64,000 bases of DNA, taken from UBA5070 sp035352895. GTDB lineage: Bacteria; Fibrobacterota; Fibrobacteria; UBA5070. The position numbers were made by a program, and so were the translations under genes. The notes under the pieces are model-generated. The model saw nothing but the letters and a program-made list of their open reading frames with translations. It had not been told where the DNA came from and searched no databases. Where the stretch lies: the NCBI GenBank assembly GCA_035352895.1, contig DAOPYN010000003.1, forward strand, positions 62,001 through 126,000, read 5' to 3'. Of the stretch, positions 1-8,956 are shown piece after piece; position 1 is the first letter of the stretch; the number at the start of each line of letters is the position of its first letter.

Positions 1-695
1 CAGAAATTGTCCTTATCCTTGTCGTCCCAGGCCATCACGCGCCAGGCGCCTTCCGGCAGGAAGCGCAGATCGGCGACGAATGCGGTGTCGGCCCAGGTCC
101 AGCGCCAGGGTCGTTCGCGAAACGGCATGGGAGCCTGGGCCAGCCACTGGGTGGAATCCTTGCGCCGCAGAAGCCGGGCGAGCCCCTTGCGGGCAGCGCT
201 GTCCAGGGGCCACGCCCCCAGCCGCGCCTTCACGGGCACGGGCGCGGTGGTGTCGGAGCCCACCCAGGTGCGGACCTCCACGCGCCCGGAATCGATGCGT
301 GTGCCGGTGGAGAAGGGGATTTCCTGGACCGCCTTGGTGGCCGCGCGGCGCCAATCGGAGAGCCCGGGCTGGATCCTAAGGACGTAGGTGGAGGGACTGT
401 CCAAAGGCTCGCGCAGACGGACCAGGACCTCGGGACCATCCACCCGGATGTCCGGCGCCTTGGTTCCGGCGGGCATCACGCTGATGGCGGAACGCGCCGT
501 CGTGGGATCCACCCATTCGGTGAAGCGCAGGCGGATCTGGACGTCCCTGGACACGCCCACGGCACCGGAATCCGGCACCGAGCCGACCAGCCGGGGCGGC
601 TCCAGGTCCTCGGGACCACCCGCGGGAGGAACCACCCTGGCGCACCCCATCCAAACCGAGCCGACCAGGGCGGCGAGAACGATCCGCCTAGTCAT
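1..695 (-). CDS. Lipoprotein with bacterial Ig-like domain (3' end off window)
   Basis: An open minus-strand frame runs off the left edge, so the C-terminus is missing. The ATG at 695 overlaps the lepB stop by eight bases, suggesting translational coupling. The N-terminus is a short lipoprotein signal ending in SVWMGC, so Cys18 would be lipidated, followed by PPAGGPEDLEPPRLVGSVPD. That proline-rich start and the following PDSGAVGV...FTEWVDP pattern are typical of SbsA/Big_5-type Ig-like domains in surface lipoproteins of the FCB group. The later part (DLRFLPEGAWRVMAWDDKD) resembles the end of a beta-sandwich. Function beyond an envelope structural role is not known. Confidence is high that it is coding and moderate for the domain name. 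Confidence 0.75.
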   Translation of the reverse strand, partial: MTRRIVLAALVGSVWMGCARVVPPAGGPEDLEPPRLVGSVPDSGAVGVSRDVQIRLRFTEWVDPTTARSAISVMPAGTKAPDIRVDGPEVLVRLREPLDSPSTYVLRIQPGLSDWRRAATKAVQEIPFSTGTRIDSGRVEVRTWVGSDTTAPVPVKARLGAWPLDSAARKGLARLLRRKDSTQWLAQAPMPFRERPWRWTWADTAFVADLRFLPEGAWRVMAWDDKDKDNF

Positions 696-2010
696 GCACG
701 AGCCGACCGATCCGGGTCCAGCGAGTGAGGAAGGGCACCTTCAGCAAGGTCAGCGGACGCGACAGCATCACCGGAGATTCGCGTGTGGTCGGATCTTCCG
801 GATTGTCCATGGAGAAGTAGATGATGAACGCCTTGGCCTTCACGTTGCGCCGCGAGAGATATCCCCAGAATCGGGAATCGGCGCTGTGGTCGCGGTTGTC
901 GCCCATCATGAACAGCACCTGCTGGCGCACCACGTAGTTGGTGTCCGTCTTCCCGTCGATCTTGATGGCGCGCTTGAGCTGGAGGGAATCCTTCCGCGCC
1001 GAATCGGCCGTGGCGGTGTCCATGTGCTTCCAGAACCAGAACGAGCGGTCCAGGTGCGCGCCGGTCCGGGGCGCGATGGATTCGTGGACCACGTTGCGGA
1101 AGAAGCCGCCGGGCAGCTCGCCCATCTGGTAGGCCATGGAGAGGGCCTTGGACATGGAGTCCTGTTCCACATCCACCAGGATGGACCCGTCCTGCATCTG
1201 GCTGCTGGCCTGAACGAACTGGGGCGGAACCCGGAATTCCGGATAGTCGCTGTAGTACATCTGCCGGAACACCCAGTTCTTGTCCTTCTTGCCGTTGCGC
1301 TCCACCCACACCGAGCACTGCACCTTGGACTGCGGGTTTTCCTGGATGGCCAGGTGGTAGATCCGGAGGAACTCCTCGCTTCCCACCTGGTTGAGATGGA
1401 TGGTGTCTCCGGGGGCGGGAATGCGAAGGGGCCCCAGGGAGTCCCTCACCTGCACCAGATCCCAGCTGGGCGGCACGTTCGCGTCGTCGTACTGGCCGTT
1501 GACGGGAAGCTCCACTTCCTTGCCGTTGCGGACCAGCTTCTTGCGGCGCACCGACAAGGTGTCGCCGGACACCGCCACGCACCGCTTGATGAAATCCTTG
1601 GAGTCGTAGCGGACCAATCGTCCCTGTCCGGGGTTCGGAGTCCGGTCCCAGTAGTAATCGCCGAAGAGGAGGGTGTGGGCAATGAATTGGAAGCGCTCGG
1701 GATCCCGCCCCGGGGCATCCGGATCGGCGGGATAATGGAAGATGATGATGTCGCCCGGCTTGGGCTCGGTGAGGGCGGGAAGCCGCTTTTCGGAGAACGG
1801 AACCGGGGATCCGTACAGGAACTTGAGCCCAAGGAGCCAGTCCCCGATCAGAAGGGACCGTTCCATGGAGCCGGAAGGGATCCGAAACGCCTGGATCACG
1901 AATTGGATCACGACCAACGCCATCAGAAGAGGCAGGAGGATCTCGCGGAAGAGGATCTTGCCCCAGGCTTTCTTGGCCGGAGCGGAGGGCGGATTCGGTT
2001 GGGCGATCAT
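688..2010 (-). CDS. lepB: Signal peptidase I (S26 family)
   Basis: LepB cleaves Sec and Tat signal peptides on the outer face of the inner membrane. The 440-residue protein has one N-terminal membrane segment (about 21-43), then the nucleophile box PSGSMERSLLIGD with Ser48 and the general-base box FIKRCVAVSGD with Lys142. A late box MMGDNRDHSADSRFWG matches the family's conserved region E. It is longer than the Escherichia coli enzyme (324 residues); the extra length lies between the Ser and Lys boxes and in a long stretch before MMGDNRDHS, as in several FCB relatives. The start is ATG with a TAGTTT hexamer ending nine bases upstream and no ribosome site, so the mRNA is probably leaderless. 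It is divergent from the DUF1573 gene and overlaps the next lipoprotein gene. Confidence 0.95.
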   Translation of the reverse strand: MIAQPNPPSAPAKKAWGKILFREILLPLLMALVVIQFVIQAFRIPSGSMERSLLIGDWLLGLKFLYGSPVPFSEKRLPALTEPKPGDIIIFHYPADPDAPGRDPERFQFIAHTLLFGDYYWDRTPNPGQGRLVRYDSKDFIKRCVAVSGDTLSVRRKKLVRNGKEVELPVNGQYDDANVPPSWDLVQVRDSLGPLRIPAPGDTIHLNQVGSEEFLRIYHLAIQENPQSKVQCSVWVERNGKKDKNWVFRQMYYSDYPEFRVPPQFVQASSQMQDGSILVDVEQDSMSKALSMAYQMGELPGGFFRNVVHESIAPRTGAHLDRSFWFWKHMDTATADSARKDSLQLKRAIKIDGKTDTNYVVRQQVLFMMGDNRDHSADSRFWGYLSRRNVKAKAFIIYFSMDNPEDPTTRESPVMLSRPLTLLKVPFLTRWTRIGRLVHD

Positions 2011-2066
2011 GGGATTCAGAAACTAGAAACCACGGCAGGGGAGCAATCTGGTATATTGCACCCCCG

Positions 2067-2801
2067 ATGCGATTGGGTTCGACACACATCTGGGTACTGG
2101 CCGGCCTCGCCGGCATGGGCGGTCTCGAGGGCACCTGCTGGGCCAGTCCTTTGGATTGTGGTCCCATCCAGGTTTCGGCGGGAATCGTCCCTCAGGGGAA
2201 GGTGGTCCACCTGGAGCGCACCTGCCGCAACCACGGCGCATCGGAAGTCACATTGAGCCCCCCCGTCACGGGTTGCACCTGCCTTTCGGCGCAGTTCGCC
2301 AACAAGCGGGTGGCACCTGGCGGCGAAACGCGGCTCCGTTTGGCGCTGGAGACCGCTCCTCTGGGCGATCGGGTGGAATTCTCCGTGGATTTCACCACCC
2401 GATCCAAGGACACCACCCGACAGATGCTGGTGGTGACCGCCGACGTGCGCCCCTCGGTGATCGCCCTCCCCCAGTATGTGGACATGGGCGATTTCCGACG
2501 CCAGGGCACGCGTCAGGTGCTGATCCTGGACACCACCGGAAGGAGTTTCGACATCGAACAGGCCGTCTCCGAGCGATCGGCGGTGGATGTCCGATGGACC
2601 AGGGTGGAACTGGTCCGGATGGGAAGCAAATGGGAGCTTTCCAACACCCGCGGTGCGGTGACCGGCTTCCAGATCACCTTGCAGGCGCACCCCGGCTCGG
2701 TTCGACAGAGCCTCTCCGACGAGATCGTGCTGGATCTGAACCACGAACTGCAGAAGACCTTGCGGTTGAGGGTGGTGGGGTACTCCCCCACTCTTCCCTA
2801 G
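2067..2801 (+). CDS. Exported DUF1573-domain protein
   Basis: A 244-residue protein with a weak N-terminal signal (about 1-27) followed by a DUF1573-like Ig fold: Pro-Pro-Val-Thr-Gly-Cys70-Thr-Cys72 and APGGETRLRLALE match the family pattern of a Cys-x-Cys turn followed by a 'PGG/PG' strand. DUF1573 proteins are periplasmic or surface proteins of unknown role, common in FCB bacteria. The gene is the first of three (with a rhodanese and a MauE-like protein), 64 bases before the next gene. The start was chosen because TATATT ends nine bases before the ATG, the leaderless pattern seen elsewhere here. Four cysteines (24, 31, 53 and the 70/72 pair) could form disulfides. Confidence 0.75.
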   Translation: MRLGSTHIWVLAGLAGMGGLEGTCWASPLDCGPIQVSAGIVPQGKVVHLERTCRNHGASEVTLSPPVTGCTCLSAQFANKRVAPGGETRLRLALETAPLGDRVEFSVDFTTRSKDTTRQMLVVTADVRPSVIALPQYVDMGDFRRQGTRQVLILDTTGRSFDIEQAVSERSAVDVRWTRVELVRMGSKWELSNTRGAVTGFQITLQAHPGSVRQSLSDEIVLDLNHELQKTLRLRVVGYSPTLP

Positions 2802-2865
2802 CGAAGGGATCCGCCGCCTTGGATTTCCCTCCATGGCCGAGAGTTTTGTAGTCTAAGGAGGAGCC

Positions 2866-3396
2866 ATGGTCAAAACACATCTGTCTAGGCTCGCAGCCTT
2901 GCTTCTGGGCAGCCTGGCGCTGGCCGCAGGTATCAATGCGCTGCGCGAAAGCCCCCTGCCCCTGATCCGCCCCTCGCGCACCGAGCTTGCCCTGCGGTCG
3001 GGGATCACCCCCATCCACCTGGACACCGCGGCGCTCTTCGCCAAGGACCCTCGCTTCCTGTTTCTGGACGCCCGCCACCCCTCCGTCTTCCGGCGCGCCC
3101 ACATTCCGGGTTCCACGAACTTCTTCGACATGGAGTTCGCCGAACGGATCAAGGCCTTCCGCGATTCGGTCCCGCTGGACCGCCCGCTGGTGGTCTATTG
3201 CGACGGCGCGGAATGCCGTTCCTCGGAGATCCTGGCCCAGGCGCTGGCGAAGGAGGGCTACACGTACGTGTATCTGTTCTTCGGAGGTTGGATCGAATGG
3301 GTCGCGGCCAACCAGCCGGTGGAGAAAGCGGAGAAGCCCGCAGCGAAACCCGATTCCACCAAGCGTGACTCCGCCCGGAAGGATTCCTCGCCATGA
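2866..3396 (+). CDS. Membrane-anchored rhodanese-domain protein
   Basis: A 176-residue protein: an N-terminal hydrophobic anchor or uncleaved signal (about 8-24) and one rhodanese domain (about 50-150). It has FLFLDARHPSVFRRAHIPGS (the DxR...H-IPG entry strand) and the active loop VVYCDGAECRSS, with Cys112 as probable persulfide-carrying cysteine, then FFGGWIEW, the usual Gly-Gly-x-x-x-Trp end. The last 25 residues are charged and Lys/Asp-rich. A strong Shine-Dalgarno (AAGGAGG) lies seven bases before the ATG. The stop overlaps the next start by four bases (ATGA). The domain faces the periplasm if the anchor topology is normal. Its substrate is unknown; the neighbours suggest a thiol or sulfur relay in the envelope. 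Confidence 0.85.
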   Translation: MVKTHLSRLAALLLGSLALAAGINALRESPLPLIRPSRTELALRSGITPIHLDTAALFAKDPRFLFLDARHPSVFRRAHIPGSTNFFDMEFAERIKAFRDSVPLDRPLVVYCDGAECRSSEILAQALAKEGYTYVYLFFGGWIEWVAANQPVEKAEKPAAKPDSTKRDSARKDSSP

Positions 3397-4034
3397 TCTG
3401 GTTTCTCCATCTTCGATTGCTGGTCGGATCCCTCCTGGTTGTGTGGAATTTCGACAAGGCCATGCTCCTCGTGCCACCCGGTGGCGCTCCCCTGGCCGGT
3501 CAAGGCGGCGTGATCGCGGGATTCTGCCTGGGAGTGGTCCTCATCCTGGAGGCGGCACGGCATACCCCGCCCGATCGGACGCGGATCCTGTTCCTCGCCC
3601 GTTTCTTCCTGGGGCTCCTGTTCGTGGGGGCATCGTTGGACAAGATCGTCAACGCCTCGCCCTTTTCCGACACGGTCCTGAACTACAGCATCCTCCCCTC
3701 GCCCACGGTGAACCTCTTCGCCCTGTGGCTTCCCGTCCTCGAGCTGGTGTGCGGCCTCCTCCTGCTGTCCGGGATCTGGTCCCGGGAAGCGGGCTGGCTG
3801 GTGGCCGGAATGCTCCTGATGTTCCTGGTGGCGGTGGTCCAGGGAGTGGCTCGCGGGATCGACACCCACTGCGGATGCTTCACCCAGGAAGGCAGGGGCT
3901 CGGCCATTTCCGCAGTGACCATCCTGCGGGACGTGGTCTTCATCTCCGTGGCAGGCGTGGCCGTGTGGCTGGATCGAGACCTCCCCACCTGGAAGTTCTG
4001 GAAAACGCGAGCCTCGACAGCGGCCCCGGGATAA
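3393..4034 (+). CDS. MauE/DoxX-like integral membrane protein
   Basis: A 213-residue membrane protein with about five hydrophobic segments (about 5-25, 40-58, 68-86, 105-150 and 172-192). The region from FLGLLFVGASLDKIVN to THCGCF, with Pro-Leu-Glu-Leu in the middle segment, matches the MauE/DoxX superfamily; the Cys-Gly-Cys pair after the fourth segment is the characteristic position. MauE takes part in maturation of the disulfide-rich methylamine dehydrogenase; here there is no mau operon, so only a general thiol-disulfide or carrier role can be inferred. It overlaps the rhodanese gene by four bases, so the two are probably made together. Confidence 0.75.
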   Translation: MIWFLHLRLLVGSLLVVWNFDKAMLLVPPGGAPLAGQGGVIAGFCLGVVLILEAARHTPPDRTRILFLARFFLGLLFVGASLDKIVNASPFSDTVLNYSILPSPTVNLFALWLPVLELVCGLLLLSGIWSREAGWLVAGMLLMFLVAVVQGVARGIDTHCGCFTQEGRGSAISAVTILRDVVFISVAGVAVWLDRDLPTWKFWKTRASTAAPG

Positions 4035-4051
4035 GGATAGACTGGGTGGCA

Positions 4052-5290
4052 GTGAAAACTTCCACCATCGCCAGGCCCAGGATCTGCATCGCCGAAGACG
4101 ACCCCATCAGCCGCATGTTGCTGACCAACATGCTCTCGAAATGGGGCTACGAAACCTTCGCCCACGCCAACGGCCAGGACGCCTTCCGGAACCTCTCCGA
4201 AGACGATGGCCCCCGGCTGGCATTGCTGGATTGGGTGATGCCGGACATGGACGGAATCGCCACCTGCCAGCGCCTCCGTTCGGAGTACCCCAAGCGCACC
4301 TACTACCTGCTGCTGGTCACCTCCAAATCCGACGACGAGGACGTCGTTTCGGCCCTGCGGTCGGGAGCCGACGACTTCGTATCCAAGCCGTATTCCCCGC
4401 ACGTGCTGCAGGCGAGGCTCGAAGTGGGACTGCGCACGCTGGGCCTCCAGGAGAGCCTCGCCGAGTACGCCAACAGGATGGAGACCCTCGCCGCCGACCG
4501 GGCCGCCCAGCTCGTGCACGCCGACCGCATGAGCTCGTTGGGCATCCTTTCCGCCTCCGTGGCCCACGAGATCAACAATCCGGCAAGCTTCATCTCCATC
4601 AACGTCCAGACCCTCCGTTCGTGCTGGCCATCCGTGGAACGCGTGCTCGACCAAACCGCGACGGAACCGGATCGCAGGCGGGCGGACTCGCTCTCCAAGG
4701 AAATGCCCGCACTCCTCGACGAGATGGAGGAGGGCGTCCAACGCATCCGCCGGATCACTTCGGAGCTGCGTGCATTCTCCCGCATGGGCGGAAGCGAAAC
4801 CTCGCCGGTGGACGTCGAAACCGTCCTCCAGAAGGCGATGCGGATGTGCTCCTCGCGGACCAAGCCCATGGTCGACATCCACGTCCTTCCGTCGGCGAGC
4901 ACGCCGAAGGTGATGGCCGATGCGTTGAAGCTGGAACAGGTGTTCGTGAACCTCATCCTCAACGCCTGCGACGCCATGGAGGAGTGTCCCGTCCGCCGAT
5001 TGGACATTTCCATCGAGCAGGACGGCGATCGGCTCCGGATTCGGTTCCAGGACTCCGGCCCTGGAGTCCCCGAAGACAAACGCGATTCCATCTTCCTGCC
5101 CTTCTTCACCACCAAGCCGGTCGGGAAGGGAACGGGGCTGGGTTTGCATATCAGCCGGAATCTGGTGGAGGAATGCCGGGGCACCCTGCTTCTGGTGTCC
5201 CCCGAAGGATCCGGGGCACGCTTCGAAGTCTGCCTTCCCATCCATGCCGAGGCCGGAATGGACTGCCAGGCAGACAAGCCGGGCTCCTGA
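4052..5290 (+). CDS. Response-regulator / histidine-kinase fusion
   Basis: A 412-residue cytoplasmic protein with reversed order: an N-terminal receiver domain (about 10-125; acidic pocket Glu15-Asp16-Asp17, phospho-acceptor Asp60 in LLDWVMPDMDG, Thr90, Lys112), a short linker coiled coil (about 130-160), a dimerisation/phospho-acceptor helix with His172 in SVAHEINNP, and a catalytic ATPase domain with the N box NLILNACDAME and the G boxes DSGPGVP and GKGTGLGL. There is no membrane segment or sensor domain, so it is likely driven by another kinase phosphorylating the receiver. The start chosen is GTG at 4052, eight bases after TAGACT; an in-frame GTG six bases earlier is less likely. No partner output regulator is adjacent. 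Confidence 0.85.
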   Translation: MKTSTIARPRICIAEDDPISRMLLTNMLSKWGYETFAHANGQDAFRNLSEDDGPRLALLDWVMPDMDGIATCQRLRSEYPKRTYYLLLVTSKSDDEDVVSALRSGADDFVSKPYSPHVLQARLEVGLRTLGLQESLAEYANRMETLAADRAAQLVHADRMSSLGILSASVAHEINNPASFISINVQTLRSCWPSVERVLDQTATEPDRRRADSLSKEMPALLDEMEEGVQRIRRITSELRAFSRMGGSETSPVDVETVLQKAMRMCSSRTKPMVDIHVLPSASTPKVMADALKLEQVFVNLILNACDAMEECPVRRLDISIEQDGDRLRIRFQDSGPGVPEDKRDSIFLPFFTTKPVGKGTGLGLHISRNLVEECRGTLLLVSPEGSGARFEVCLPIHAEAGMDCQADKPGS

Positions 5291-5523
5291 AGCCTCGCGA
5301 CCCGACCGCCATCGCTGCGGACTTTTGCGGATTCAACAAAACGGCCCTCCCCATTTTCCCCTCGGCCTCACACCCGCTCCGATACCTTCCAGGACATCAC
5401 GAGACCCTTCCGGGAGGAAAGGGGAAGCGTGTCGGAGGAGGGCATCTCCCCCGACGACGCCACCTTCCGCAGGCAGTCCTGCGATCCACCCTGGTACCAG
5501 AATCGATTCATCGGGAGCCCATC

Positions 5524-7071
5524 ATGAGAACGTCCAAAGGAATCAGACAGGGAGCCTGGTCGATGATCGCATCGGCGGTCGTCCTGACCGGCGCCATCGC
5601 CTCCGCCTCGTTCGGATGGAGCGCTTCCGGTACCGTCAAATCCTCCACCGGCCCACTGTCCGGCGCCACCGTGTACGTCAAGAACCTGAACCCCACCGTG
5701 AGCGTGGTCACCAACACCAACGGCGAGTTCAACCTGAGCGTGGCTGGTGTGCGGCTGGATCTGGATGGCAAATCTTCCTACGCCGCCCGCACGTCCGGAA
5801 GCGAGCTGCTGGTGGATTGCCCCCGGGACGGCGCGATCGAACTCGCCCTGGTGGATGGTTCCGGCCGCAGGTCGTGGAGCGCCTCCGCCCAAGCCACCCA
5901 GGGAGTGGCCCGCGCGAGCCTGCCCGCTGCGCAGCGCAGCGGCTCGGCCTACCTCCTGATCAAGCAATCGGGCGAAGCCGTGGCGCTTCCGATGACCTTC
6001 GGCCAGGATGGCGGGAAGACATCCTCCCATCTTTCCGCGCGCGCCTCGGCGGTGGGGTCGGTTCTGGTCTTCAAGAAGACGGACTACGACTCGGCCACCT
6101 ACACCATGACCGCCGACTCCGAGACGGGGATCGCCATCACGCTGAAGGCATCCAATCCACAGACCTGCGAACTGGGGACCACCTTCAAGTGGAAAGACGA
6201 CGGCAAGCCCATCGCCGAGCCCAAGAACGGGTGGCTGGCCATCAAGGACTTCACGATGGTCCGCTACAACAACAAGTACATCATCTACATGACCTACACC
6301 CCCCAAGCAGGCGGATTCCTGGCCGCCTACATGGATCCGTTCTCCGAATTCTCCGACGCTGCCGCGGCCGGCCAGTACGTGATGCCCAACAAGCTGCCCG
6401 GAGTGGCCCCGGAACTCATGTACTTCACGCCCAAAAAGACCTGGATCTTCTCCACCCAATGGTGCGGCGGGGGCTTCTGCTACACCACCGGAAGCGATCC
6501 CACCAAGCCGACCACCTTCAACGCGACCACGCAATCCCTCCTGTCGGAGAACGTGACCGCCAACGCACCCATCGACCAGGTCCTGATCTGCGACGACGAC
6601 AACTGCTACATCTTCTACGCCGACGACAAGGGCGGCATCTTCCGCGGCTCCATGCCCAAGGCGAACTTCCCCGGGAAGTTCACCGGCACCAAGCGGATCC
6701 TGCAGGAGGCCGACGCGGCCAAGCTCTTCGAGGCCGTGGAGGTCTACAAGCTCAAGGGCCAGAAGAAGTACCTGATGATCGTGGAATGCGGTTATCCGCG
6801 CTATTTCCGGGCCTTCACGGCCACCGACCTGGGCGGCACGTGGACTCCCATCGCCAACACGATCAACTCCGCCACTCCCTTCGCGGGCAAGGCCAATGTG
6901 ACCAACGGCTGGTCCAACGACATCAGCCACGGCGAGATCGTCCGCACCGGCTACGACGAGTACCGCGAGATCGACCCCTGCAACCTGCAGATGATCTACC
7001 AGGGCCTTACCAGCGGTGGCGACTACAACAAGCTTCCCTACAAGCTGGGCCACATCACCCGGATTCCTTGA
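5524..7071 (+). CDS. Secreted GH62 alpha-L-arabinofuranosidase, modular (copy 1)
   Basis: GH62 enzymes remove arabinose side chains from arabinoxylan. This 515-residue protein has a Sec signal (about 1-35), a small CarboxypepD_reg-like beta-sandwich starting GWSASGTVKSS and running to about 95, a second small module containing ELALVDGSGRRSW and LPAAQRSGSAYLLI (about 100-165), then the GH62 five-bladed propeller from TFKWKDDGKP to the end. The three expected acidic residues are visible: Asp in AIKDFTMV (base), Asp in PIDQVLIC (pKa modulator) and Glu in LFEAVEV (acid). The propeller ends in the usual LQMIYQG region. The next gene is a paralogue of the same architecture. ATG at 5524 follows a weak GGGAG. 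Confidence 0.9.
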   Translation: MRTSKGIRQGAWSMIASAVVLTGAIASASFGWSASGTVKSSTGPLSGATVYVKNLNPTVSVVTNTNGEFNLSVAGVRLDLDGKSSYAARTSGSELLVDCPRDGAIELALVDGSGRRSWSASAQATQGVARASLPAAQRSGSAYLLIKQSGEAVALPMTFGQDGGKTSSHLSARASAVGSVLVFKKTDYDSATYTMTADSETGIAITLKASNPQTCELGTTFKWKDDGKPIAEPKNGWLAIKDFTMVRYNNKYIIYMTYTPQAGGFLAAYMDPFSEFSDAAAAGQYVMPNKLPGVAPELMYFTPKKTWIFSTQWCGGGFCYTTGSDPTKPTTFNATTQSLLSENVTANAPIDQVLICDDDNCYIFYADDKGGIFRGSMPKANFPGKFTGTKRILQEADAAKLFEAVEVYKLKGQKKYLMIVECGYPRYFRAFTATDLGGTWTPIANTINSATPFAGKANVTNGWSNDISHGEIVRTGYDEYREIDPCNLQMIYQGLTSGGDYNKLPYKLGHITRIP

Positions 7072-7130
7072 GGCGCGGACCGAGCTTCGCCACCGGAGGC
7101 CCCAGTGGCGGCGACGCTTCCCTTCCAGAC

Positions 7131-7158
7131 GCAGACCCCTCCGACGGGGCCTGCGTTT
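7131..7158 (+). terminator. Probable intrinsic terminator after GH62 copy 1
   Basis: GCAGACCCC and GGGGCCTGC form a nine-pair stem with one A-C mismatch around a TCCGAC loop, followed by GTTTCTTTG. It lies 60 bases after the first GH62 stop, so the two paralogues are probably separate transcription units. Confidence 0.55.
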
Positions 7159-7344
7159 CTTTGTCGAAAAAACCAAGGATCCGGACTCGTTCGCCCTGCG
7201 GCCATCGGCGCTGCCCGGTATCTTCTGGCAACAGACTGACTCCACCACCCGGGAGCGCCTAGACGAGTTGGACGATTTCCGACATCCACTTGCGGAAATC
7301 CCTCCCGAGGCCACCCGAGGTTCCATCATCACCCGGAGCCGACC

Positions 7345-8895
7345 ATGATGTTGCCCGCAAGCAGCATGCGGAAATCCCTGTTCCCGACGGCCACTCTCGC
7401 CCTGGCCGCCCTTCTCTGCACCGGCGCCTTCGGCTGGTCCGTTTCCGGCACAGTGAAATCCGGGGGTTCCGCCCTCTCCGGTGTCACCGTGACCTTGAAG
7501 GATGCCTCTCCCGCGACGAGCGTGGTCACCGACGCCTCCGGCGCCTTCCAGATCGCCATCTCCAGCGTGGACATGGACCTGGAACGGAACCGGTCCATCC
7601 GGGGAAGGCTGGAAGGAAAGGAGCTTGTCCTCCAAGGCCCCGCCGACGGCCGCCTGCAGGCGTCGCTGGTGGACGCGTCCGGCAACCTCCTATGGAAGGC
7701 CGTCGGCGAGTCCGTCCGGGGAGAGGCTCGTCTGGACCTGGACTTCGCCCTGCGTCCAGGCGCGTTCTTCCTTCGCGTGCGCCACCAGGGCGGAAGCGAT
7801 GTCCTTCCCGCGACCATGGGAGCCCAAGGCCTCCGGTTCCCCTCGCATCTTTCGGCGGGCAGGTCGCTTGCGGTGGGCTCGGTCCTGCAGTTCCAGAAGA
7901 CCGGATACCGCGACACCTCCTACACCATGAAATCCGAATCCGAATCCGGGATCCAGATCGTCATGACGGCCTCGGAATCCGGATCGGGTTGTCCATTGCC
8001 CACCACGTTCAAGTGGAAGGACAACCCCTCCGGCCCCATCGCCACTCCCGGCAACGGCTGGACCTCCATCAAGGACTTCACCAGCGTCACCTACAACGGC
8101 CAGCACTACGTGTACATGAGCATGTACAAGGGCGGCTACGGATCTGCCACGATGGCCCCCTTCACGGAGTGGTCCCAGGCGGCCACCACCACGCAGACCA
8201 AGATGGGCACGTCCACCGTGGCTCCCGAAATCATCTACTTCGCCCCCAAGAGCCAATGGATCCTCTCCTACCAGTGGGGTCCAACCAAGTTTTCCTACGC
8301 CACCGCATCGAGCCCCACAGGCCCATTCTCCTTCGGGAAGACGCTCCTGACCGAAGACATCGTGAAGTCCAACACGGGCCCCATCGACCAGGTGGTCATC
8401 TGCGACGAAACGAAGTGCTACCTGTTCTACGCCGGCGACAACGGGAAGATCTACCGGGCCTCCATGCCCATCGGGAACTTCCCCGGCACCTTCAGCGGCT
8501 CGCAGCAGATCATGTCCGACACCCAGGCCAACCTCTTCGAGGCGGTGGAGGTGTACACCCTCAAGGGCCAGAACAAGTTCCTGATGATCGTCGAGGCCAT
8601 GGGAAGCGGCGGACGCTTCTTCCGCGCCTTCACCGCCACCGACCTGGGCGGGAACTGGACTCCGGTGTCCGGAGCGAACACCGAGGCCTCCCCGTTCGCG
8701 GGCAAGCGCAACGTCACCTTCGGAACCAGCTGGACCAACGACATCAGCCACGGCGACCTGGTGCGCAACCACGACCAGACACGCACCGTGGACGCGTGCA
8801 ACCTGCAGTTGCTCTACCAGGGATACAACCCCTCGTTCAGCGGAGCCTACGACGAGAAGCCGTACCGACTGGGGCTGCTGACCTTCGTGAAATGA
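7345..8895 (+). CDS. Secreted GH62 alpha-L-arabinofuranosidase, modular (copy 2)
   Basis: A 516-residue paralogue of the preceding gene with the same order: signal peptide (about 1-30), GWSVSGTVKSG beta-sandwich (about 31-95), a module with SLVDASGNLLWKA and LRPGAFFLRV (about 100-165), then GH62 (about 218-516). Putative catalytic residues are Asp244 (SIKDFTSV), Asp348 (GPIDQVVI) and Glu399 (LFEAVEV). The spacing is close to that of characterised GH62 enzymes. The two copies diverge clearly outside the catalytic strands, so this is an old duplication and the substrates may differ. Two earlier Met codons make the exact start uncertain (7345, 7348 or 7366); all precede the signal peptide. Confidence 0.9.
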   Translation: MMLPASSMRKSLFPTATLALAALLCTGAFGWSVSGTVKSGGSALSGVTVTLKDASPATSVVTDASGAFQIAISSVDMDLERNRSIRGRLEGKELVLQGPADGRLQASLVDASGNLLWKAVGESVRGEARLDLDFALRPGAFFLRVRHQGGSDVLPATMGAQGLRFPSHLSAGRSLAVGSVLQFQKTGYRDTSYTMKSESESGIQIVMTASESGSGCPLPTTFKWKDNPSGPIATPGNGWTSIKDFTSVTYNGQHYVYMSMYKGGYGSATMAPFTEWSQAATTTQTKMGTSTVAPEIIYFAPKSQWILSYQWGPTKFSYATASSPTGPFSFGKTLLTEDIVKSNTGPIDQVVICDETKCYLFYAGDNGKIYRASMPIGNFPGTFSGSQQIMSDTQANLFEAVEVYTLKGQNKFLMIVEAMGSGGRFFRAFTATDLGGNWTPVSGANTEASPFAGKRNVTFGTSWTNDISHGDLVRNHDQTRTVDACNLQLLYQGYNPSFSGAYDEKPYRLGLLTFVK

Positions 8896-8904
8896 GGTCG
8901 CCGG

Positions 8905-8929
8905 GGAGTGCCGCCCCCTGCGGCGCTCC
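8905..8929 (+). terminator. Stem-loop between convergent genes
   Basis: GGAGTGCCGC and GCGGCGCTCC form a ten-pair stem (one G-T pair) with a CCCCT loop ten bases after the GH62 stop. There is no T run, so it may be a 3' stabilising hairpin or a Rho-linked end rather than a true intrinsic terminator. Confidence 0.45.
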
Positions 8930-8956
8930 AGAACGCCAGGTGAACGCGACAAGGGT

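Noticed and set aside
388..2256. A 622-codon plus-strand open frame opposite lepB
   Set aside because: It mirrors the lepB gene, whose catalytic boxes are intact; the reading has no family motif and is a GC-rich antisense shadow.
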